Shown: one piece after another, positions 58,844-64,000 of the stretch
How the letters are laid out: every line of letters begins with the position of its first letter
Position numbering within the stretch: position 1 is the stretch's first letter
NCBI RefSeq assembly: GCF_052113205.1
Contig: NZ_JBFRCU010000027.1
Coordinates: 1-64,000, forward strand
Direction: 5' to 3'
Source: Inquilinus sp052113205
GTDB taxonomy: Bacteria > Pseudomonadota > Alphaproteobacteria > DSM-16000 > Inquilinaceae
Length of the DNA stretch: 64,000 nucleotides
The notes under the pieces: model-generated
What the model was told of the DNA's origin: nothing
Seen by the model: the letters and a program-made list of their open reading frames with translations, nothing else
Databases searched by the model: none
Position numbers and translations under genes: made by a program

Positions 58844-60061
58844 ATGAAGATCGCATCGCTCCAGACCCATATCGTCGCCGTTCCGCCGCCGCATGTCGGC
58901 GGCATGTACTGGATCTTCGTGCAGCTGAAGACCGATGACGGCATCGAGGGCGTCGGCGAGATCTACTCGACCGCCTTCCATCCCCAGGCGATGGTGCCGC
59001 TGATCGACGACGTGTTCGAGCGCCACCTGCTGAGCCACGACCCGCACCGGATCGAGCGGTTCTGGCGGTCGGCCTATTCCAGCGGCTTCACCCAGCGCCC
59101 CGACCCGACGATGATGGGCATCGTCTCGGGGCTGGAGATGGCCTGCTGGGACATCATCGGCAAGGCGGCCGGCCGGCCGGTCTACGACCTGCTGGGCGGG
59201 CTGGTGCACGAGAAGCTGCGCGCCTACACCTATCTCTACCCGAAGAATTCGGCCGGCGAGTTCGATTTCAACGACCCCGATCTGGCGGCCGAATGCGCCG
59301 TCGAGATGGTCAGGATGGGCTTCACCGGGGTGAAGTTCGACCCGGCTGGCCCCTACACCGCCTATTCCGGGCACCAGATCTCGCTCGGCGTGCTCGACCG
59401 CTGCGAGACCTTCTGCCGCAAGGTGCGCGAGGCGGTGGGCAGCAGTGCCGACCTCTTGTTCGGCACCCATGGCCAGATGGTGCCGTCCTCGGCCATCCGC
59501 CTGGCCAAGCGGCTGGAGAAATACGACCCGCTGTGGTTCGAGGAGCCGGTGCCGCCGGGGCAGGAGGCGGCGATGGCCGAGGTGGCGCGCGCGACCTCGA
59601 TCCCGATCTCGACCGGCGAGCGGCTGTGCACGAAATACGAGTTCCAGCGGGTGCTGGAGCTCGGCGCCGCCTCGATCCTGCAGCCCGATATCGGCCGGGT
59701 CGGCGGCATCCTGGAGACCAAGAAGATCGCCAGCATGGCCGAGGCCTACTATGCCCAGCTGGCGCCGCACGTCTATTGCGGGCCGGTGGTCGCCGCCGCC
59801 AGCATCCAGGTCGGCGCCTGCTCGCCGAACTTCCTGATCCAGGAATCCATCCTCGATTACGGCGGCTTCCACGGCGAGATCCTGAAGAAGCCCCTGACCT
59901 TCGACGACGGCTACCTGATCCCGTCGCGCGAGCCGGGGCTGGGGGTGGAGCTGAACCTGGACGTGGTGGCGAAGCACTCGCCCTACACCGGCGACCGGCT
60001 GCACCTGCAGATGGCGCCCGAGCCCGCCGACGTGAAGCAGTTCGCCCCGGCCCGTGGCTGA
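58844..60061 (+). CDS. Mandelate racemase/muconate lactonizing enzyme family protein
   Basis: 405 residues of the enolase superfamily. N-terminal lid domain (MKIASLQTHIVAVPPPHVGG), then the barrel: TGVKFDPAGPYTAYSG, LLFGTHGQMVPSSAIRL, WFEEPVPPGQ, STGERL, and APHVYCGPVVAAAS. Relatives DgoD and RspA/ManD have an Asp metal ligand at the start of the D-x-H motif; here it is Gly (GTHG), while both Glu ligands and the His stay. A sugar-acid dehydratase or related activity is expected, but the substrate is unknown. Start at 58844 because the longer frame (58367) is not conserved-looking. Confidence 0.83.
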   Translation: MKIASLQTHIVAVPPPHVGGMYWIFVQLKTDDGIEGVGEIYSTAFHPQAMVPLIDDVFERHLLSHDPHRIERFWRSAYSSGFTQRPDPTMMGIVSGLEMACWDIIGKAAGRPVYDLLGGLVHEKLRAYTYLYPKNSAGEFDFNDPDLAAECAVEMVRMGFTGVKFDPAGPYTAYSGHQISLGVLDRCETFCRKVREAVGSSADLLFGTHGQMVPSSAIRLAKRLEKYDPLWFEEPVPPGQEAAMAEVARATSIPISTGERLCTKYEFQRVLELGAASILQPDIGRVGGILETKKIASMAEAYYAQLAPHVYCGPVVAAASIQVGACSPNFLIQESILDYGGFHGEILKKPLTFDDGYLIPSREPGLGVELNLDVVAKHSPYTGDRLHLQMAPEPADVKQFAPARG

Positions 60062-60103
60062 GGCAGTTCTTGAAGGATCTGATCTGAAGTGATCCCCTCC
60101 ATT

Positions 60104-60195
60104 CTGTCATGCCGGGGCTTGACCCGGGCATCCAGAGAATGCCGACGCTGCTCTGGGTGGCCCCTGGATTGCCGGGTCAAGCCCGGCAATGACAG
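60104..60195. repeat. Intergenic palindromic repeat family B, copy 3
   Basis: 92 bp with arms CTGTCATGCCGGGGCTTGAC and GTCAAGCCCGGCAATGACAG, as at 24088 and 41708. It lies between the dehydratase-like gene and the GMC oxidoreductase gene, on the same strand. Confidence 0.8.
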
Positions 60196-60264
60196 TAAGG
60201 GTCGAGGCCGGTTCTCCACGATCCTCATCGCGGGCATGCAGCCGACATTCGGGACAATCGTCGC

Positions 60265-61881
60265 ATGACCCACGACTACGTCATCGTCGGCGCCGGCTCG
60301 GCCGGCTGCATCCTGGCGGCGCGGCTGAGCGAGAGCGGCCGGCACAGCGTGCTGCTGCTCGAGGCCGGCGGCCGCGACGATTCCTTCTGGTTCCGCATCC
60401 CGGTCGGCTACGCCCGCAGCTACTACAACCCGCGGGTCAACTGGATGTATTGGTCGGAGCCGGAGGCGGCGCTGGACGGCCGCCGCATCTACGTCCCGCG
60501 CGGCAAGGTGCAGGGCGGATCGGGCTCGATCAACGCCATGGTGTTCGTGCGCGGCGCCGCGGCCGATTTCGACGATTGGGCCGCCGCCGGCAATCCCGGC
60601 TGGGCCTATGACGACGTGCTGCCGCAGTTCCGCCGGCTGGAGAGCCATGCCGGCGGCGCCTCGGACTGGCATGGCGGCGATGGGCCGATCCATGTCACGC
60701 CGATGCGCGGCGCCACCCATGCGGTGACCGATGCCTATCTCGCCGCCTGCCGCGAGCTGCAGTTGCCGGAGAACGGCGATTTCAACGGCGCGTCGATCGA
60801 GGGCGCCGGCGTCTACGACGTCAACACCCATGACGGCCGGCGGTCGTCTTCTAGCTTCGAGTATCTGCACCCGGCGCTGAGCCGCCGCAACCTGACGGTC
60901 GAGCGCGACACCCAGGCCCTGCGGGTGGTGCTGGACGAGACCGGCCGCGCCACCGGCGTCGAGATCCGGCAGGGGGCGGAGACCCGGATCGTCACGGCCC
61001 GGCGCGAGGTGATCCTGGCCGCCGGCGCGGTCGACACGCCGAAGCTGCTGCAGCTGTCCGGCATCGGCGACGGTACGCAGCTGGCCGGGGCCGGGGTGGC
61101 GGTGGCGCATCACCTGCCGGCGGTCGGCCGCAACCTGCAGGACCATCTCTGCGCCAGCTTCTACTACCGCTCGCGTGTGCCGACGCTGAACGGCCCCTTC
61201 GGCAGTCCGTGGGGCCAGGCCCGGCTGGGGCTGCAATACCTGCTGACCCGCAAGGGCCCCTTCGCCATGAGCGTCAACCAGGCGGGCGGCTTCTTCCGCG
61301 GCGCGCCGGGCGAGGCGCGGCCGAACATCCAGATGTATTTCAACCCGCTGTCCTACCGCATCCCCGACAGCCCGAAGGCCGGGCTGAAGCCGGAGCCCTA
61401 TCCGGGCTTCCTGCTGGCCTTCAACTCATGCCGGCCGACCAGCCGGGGCGAGATCGCCATCGCCTCGCCCGACCCGGCGGCGGCGGCGAAGATCCGGCCG
61501 AACTACCTGTCCACCGATCGCGACATCGAGGAGGTGCTGCAGGCCAGCCGGCTGGCGCGCCGGATGATGGCGGCGCCGAGCCTGGCCGCAATCACGGTGG
61601 AGGAGATGCCGCCCTCCGCCGGGGCCGAGAGCGACGACGCGCTGCTGGACTGGTTCCGGGCGAACAGCGGCTCGATCTACCATCTGTGCGGCAGCTGCGC
61701 GATGGGGCCGGACGCGACGACTTCGGTGGTCGACGCCCGGCTGCGGGTGCACGGGGTGCCGGGCCTGCGCGTGGTCGACGCCTCGGTCTTCCCCAACATC
61801 ACCGCCGGCAACATCAACGCCCCGACCATGATGGTGGCGGAAAAGGGCGCCGCGATGATCCTGGCGGATGCGGGGTCATAA
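60265..61881 (+). CDS. GMC family oxidoreductase (choline dehydrogenase-like)
   Basis: 538 residues. FAD-binding loop YVIVGAGSAGCILAARLSES, VPRGKVQGGSGSINAMVFVR, YDDVLPQFRRLESHAGG, and VDTPKLLQLSGIGDG; the C-terminal active site carries YHLCGSCAMG, where relatives have a YHP-x-GTC-x-MG pattern. It oxidises an alcohol; choline, polyethylene glycol or sugar alcohols are known substrates of relatives. Neighbour dehydratase suggests a sugar substrate; this is inference. Confidence 0.88.
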   Translation: MTHDYVIVGAGSAGCILAARLSESGRHSVLLLEAGGRDDSFWFRIPVGYARSYYNPRVNWMYWSEPEAALDGRRIYVPRGKVQGGSGSINAMVFVRGAAADFDDWAAAGNPGWAYDDVLPQFRRLESHAGGASDWHGGDGPIHVTPMRGATHAVTDAYLAACRELQLPENGDFNGASIEGAGVYDVNTHDGRRSSSSFEYLHPALSRRNLTVERDTQALRVVLDETGRATGVEIRQGAETRIVTARREVILAAGAVDTPKLLQLSGIGDGTQLAGAGVAVAHHLPAVGRNLQDHLCASFYYRSRVPTLNGPFGSPWGQARLGLQYLLTRKGPFAMSVNQAGGFFRGAPGEARPNIQMYFNPLSYRIPDSPKAGLKPEPYPGFLLAFNSCRPTSRGEIAIASPDPAAAAKIRPNYLSTDRDIEEVLQASRLARRMMAAPSLAAITVEEMPPSAGAESDDALLDWFRANSGSIYHLCGSCAMGPDATTSVVDARLRVHGVPGLRVVDASVFPNITAGNINAPTMMVAEKGAAMILADAGS

Positions 61882-61899
61882 TGGGGACGCAGCTCCTTT

Positions 61900-62040
61900 G
61901 CGTTGCCTCTCCCGCCTGGCGGGAGAGGTCGGGCGTCCGCAGGACGACCGGGTGAGGGTTGGTCCGGGCCTCGACAAAGGGCCCTCACCCGGAGCCGCTT
62001 CGCGTCTCCGACCTCTCCCGTAAACGGGAGAGGCAACGCG
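61900..62040. repeat. Intergenic palindromic repeat family A, copy 3 (inverted)
   Basis: The same element as at 21571 and 38701 but in the opposite orientation, about 141 bp, between convergent GMC and pobA genes. Outer arms are GCGTTGCCTCTCCCG and CGGGAGAGGCAACGC. Confidence 0.85.
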
Positions 62041-62048
62041 TCACTGGG

Positions 62049-63215
62049 TCACACGAGCGGCAGCCCGACATAGTTTTCGGCCAGCACGGTCTGGGCGGCT
62101 CGGGAGGCGCGGATGTACTCCAGCTCGGCCCGCTGCAGCCGGCGCTCCAGCGGCCCGGTGTCGGGGAAGCGGTGGGTCAGGCCGGTGAACCACCAGGAGA
62201 AGCGCTCCGCCTTCCATATCCTGGCCAGGGCGCGGGCCGAATAGCCATCGATCCCGGCGGCCGAGCGCTCGGCATAGAATTCGCCGAAGGCCTCGGCCAG
62301 CATGGCCACGTCGGATACCGCCAGGTTCAGCCCCTTGGCCCCGGTCGGCGGCACGATATGGGCGGCGTCGCCGGCCAGGACCAGCCGGCCGTGGCGCATC
62401 GGCTCGGACACGAAGCTGCGCAGCGGCGCGATGCTCTTCTCGAGGGCCGGGCCACGCACCACCGCCGCCTGGGGGCCCAGGCGCAGGCAGATCTCGTTCC
62501 AGAACCGGTCGTCTGGCCAGTCCTCGATCCGGTCGTCCAGCGGGCATTGCACATAGTAGCGGCTGCGTCTGGCCGACCGCATGCTGGCCAAAGCGAAGCC
62601 GCGCTCGTGATTGGCGTAGATCAGCTCGTGATGGGCCGGCGGCACCTCGGCCAGCACGCCGAGCCAGCCGAAGGGATAGACCCGTTCGAACTCCCGCCGT
62701 ACCCCGTCCGGAATGCAGCGGCGGCTGATGCCGTGGAAGCCGTCGCAGCCGGCGATGAAGTCGCAGTCCAGGCGCTGCTCCGTGCCGTCTTGGCGCCAGG
62801 TGACGGAAGGGTGGTCGCTGTCGATACCGTGCAGCGCCACATCCCCGGCCTCGAACGCCACCGGCAGGTCCCGCGCCGCGGCGCCGTCGAACAGGTCGCG
62901 CATCACCTCCTGCTGGCCGTAGACCGTGATGCAGGACCCGGTCAGGGCCTGCATGTCGATGCGGAAGATCTCGCCGTCGACCGCCAGGTTGGTGCCGGCA
63001 TGGGGCAGCCCCTCGCGGCGCAGCCGCTCGGCCAGGCCGAGCCGGTCCAGCAGGTCGACCGTGCCCTGCTCCAGCACCCCGGCACGGACCCGGCCCTCGA
63101 CATAGTCGCGGCTGCGGCGCTCGACCACCACGGCATCGATGCCGGCGCGGTGCAGCAGATGGGCCAGGACCATCCCGGCCGGTCCGGCGCCGATGATCGC
63201 GATCTGGGTGCGCAT
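62049..63215 (-). CDS. pobA: 4-hydroxybenzoate 3-monooxygenase PobA
   Basis: 388 residues, the typical PobA length. FAD/NADPH regions are TQIAIIGAGPAGMVLAHLLH, FIAGCDGFHGISRRCIP and LVLAGDAAHIVPPTGAKGLN; the substrate-loop region RVRAGVLEQGTVDLLDRLGL is clear. It hydroxylates 4-hydroxybenzoate to protocatechuate using NADPH and oxygen. Start 63215 (MRTQIAIIGAG). A divergent AraC-type regulator gene lies upstream. Confidence 0.95.
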   Translation of the reverse strand: MRTQIAIIGAGPAGMVLAHLLHRAGIDAVVVERRSRDYVEGRVRAGVLEQGTVDLLDRLGLAERLRREGLPHAGTNLAVDGEIFRIDMQALTGSCITVYGQQEVMRDLFDGAAARDLPVAFEAGDVALHGIDSDHPSVTWRQDGTEQRLDCDFIAGCDGFHGISRRCIPDGVRREFERVYPFGWLGVLAEVPPAHHELIYANHERGFALASMRSARRSRYYVQCPLDDRIEDWPDDRFWNEICLRLGPQAAVVRGPALEKSIAPLRSFVSEPMRHGRLVLAGDAAHIVPPTGAKGLNLAVSDVAMLAEAFGEFYAERSAAGIDGYSARALARIWKAERFSWWFTGLTHRFPDTGPLERRLQRAELEYIRASRAAQTVLAENYVGLPLV

Positions 63216-63342
63216 GGGCCCTCCCGGAGCCTGTCCTTCTCGGAAAAGGCTAGGCGCAGCGGCGCGGAAAGCCATGGACGCGGCATCGGAAAACTTGGAC
63301 AGTTCTTCCCGTGCGCTTGGGACGATCAGGAGGCAGGAACCC

Positions 63343-64000
63343 GTGCAAGCACCTGCGATTCCGAACTTCTTCCTCTATGGCGAGGCGCCGCGGACGGTCG
63401 ACGACCGGTTCCTGCACTTGGAGGCGCTGGAAGATCGCAGCCGGCCGAGCGGGTGGACCATCCGGGCTCACGCCCATGCCAACCTGAACCATATTTTCCA
63501 CTTCACCCGCGGTGGCGGCATCGCCCGGGCCGAGGGCCAGTCGATCCGGCTGCAGGCTTCCTGCCTGCTGCTGATGCCGGCGGGGGTGGTGCACGGCTTC
63601 GACTTCGAGCCGGAGACGGTCGGCTCCGTCCTGACCGTGTCGGACGCCACCCTGCGCGAGCTGATGCGACGGGAGCCGGAGTTCCGGCCGCTCTTTGCGG
63701 CGCCGGCCGTGATCCCGGTCGTCGATCAGGGCTTCATCCTGGCCAGCCTCGGCCGGCTGTCGCGCGAGCTGGCCTGGCTTGCGCCCGGCCGCGCCGCGGC
63801 GGTCGAGGCGCTGCTGGTCGGCATCCTGGTCGAGGTGCTGCGCTTGGCGCCGCAGGCCGGGGGCGGGGAGACGGCAGCGCCAGGCCCGCAGGCCTTACTG
63901 GTGGCCCGGTTCCGTGAACGGATCGAGCAGCGCTACCGCGCCCATGACGAGGTCGAGGACTATGCCCGGGCGCTGGCGGTCAGCCCGAAGCGGCTCTGGG
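63343..64000 (+). CDS. pobR: AraC-family regulator, PobR-like (cut by window end)
   Basis: At least 219 residues, open at the window end. A cupin-like sensor part (HAHANLNHIFHFTRGGGIAR, SCLLLMPAGVVHGFDFEPET) is followed by the beginning of the AraC helix-turn-helix (RFRERIEQRYRAHDEVEDYA, RALAVSPKRLW). GTG start at 63343 has AGGAGG nine bases upstream; an ATG at 63274 would be longer. Divergent orientation to pobA indicates that it activates pobA with 4-hydroxybenzoate. The 127-bp space between them shows no gene. Confidence 0.85.
   Translation, partial: MQAPAIPNFFLYGEAPRTVDDRFLHLEALEDRSRPSGWTIRAHAHANLNHIFHFTRGGGIARAEGQSIRLQASCLLLMPAGVVHGFDFEPETVGSVLTVSDATLRELMRREPEFRPLFAAPAVIPVVDQGFILASLGRLSRELAWLAPGRAAAVEALLVGILVEVLRLAPQAGGGETAAPGPQALLVARFRERIEQRYRAHDEVEDYARALAVSPKRLW

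Overview
The window is high-GC DNA with dense genes, many ATGA/GTGA stop-start overlaps, and strong third-position G/C. The gene content points to an alphaproteobacterium: an Hsp20-DUF1150 pair with an RpoH-type promoter, Zur control through a TGTTAT-ATA-ATAACA box, a cobalamin riboswitch in front of cbtBA, YcjX/YcjF, and many sugar, sugar-acid and nucleoside ABC transporters. A soil or host-associated member of the Rhodospirillales (Inquilinus- or Azospirillum-like) is my best guess, by inference only. Eight single N bases (9218, 21968, 35339, 40160, 47788, 51676, 51855, 55589) show draft-quality sequence. I see no tRNA, rRNA, insertion sequence, CRISPR array or prophage.

Layout. 130-1847: two sugar ABC permeases, the tail of an operon that starts outside the window. 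1907-2753: heat-shock unit (hsp20 and DUF1150) with an RpoH-like promoter and a possible RNA thermometer. 2804-3304: a Fur-family regulator, probably Zur. 3.4-8.66 kb: a TetR-RND efflux block that looks acquired, since it uses more CTC leucine codons than its neighbours and is flanked by a truncated repeat and a broken patatin gene. 8.66-15.35 kb: zinc region with a metallo-beta-lactamase-fold protein, a COG0523 metallochaperone-WD40-small protein operon behind a perfect Zur-type box, a GFA-type zinc protein, then a 56-residue His-rich membrane peptide and znuC-znuB-znuA behind a second Zur-like box. 15.5-20.1 kb: UPF0158, YcjF/YcjX, a YdcF protein and BluB. 20.2-26.5 kb: sugar ABC operon without an ATPase but with a SIS isomerase, then a PyrB-type carbamoyltransferase and a SorC regulator.

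26.7-33.2 kb: two small unknown genes, a zinc alcohol dehydrogenase, an SsuABC/ThiXYZ-like ABC operon, and a VOC-ArsR-SRPBCC operon. 33.4-35.8 kb: a single-domain response regulator and a GGDEF-EAL protein. 36.1-41.7 kb: nucleoside salvage operon (BMP lipoprotein-type binding protein, double ATPase, two permeases, purine nucleoside phosphorylase). 41.8-43.6 kb: an IlvD/Edd pentonate dehydratase. 43.8-47.8 kb: KTSC, DUF1287, Gph, cbtA/cbtB with B12 riboswitch, a histidine phosphatase and MsrA. 47.8-51.0 kb: an Nth-like glycosylase, TfoX-N protein, inositol-monophosphatase family enzyme and MscS channel. 51.1-56.9 kb: an ABC operon with a GDPD and a divergent LysR. 56.9-58.6 kb: an ECF sigma factor with a YCII partner. 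58.8-64 kb: enolase-superfamily dehydratase, GMC oxidoreductase, PobA and its divergent AraC regulator (cut by the window end).

Short palindromic intergenic repeats recur: family A (21571, 38701, 61900, remnant 3340), family B (24088, 41708, 60104), and single elements at 12408 and 33273. The best candidates for new biology are the small proteins of the zinc-starvation operons (11637-11933 and 12642-12812) and the WD40 partner of the COG0523 GTPase.
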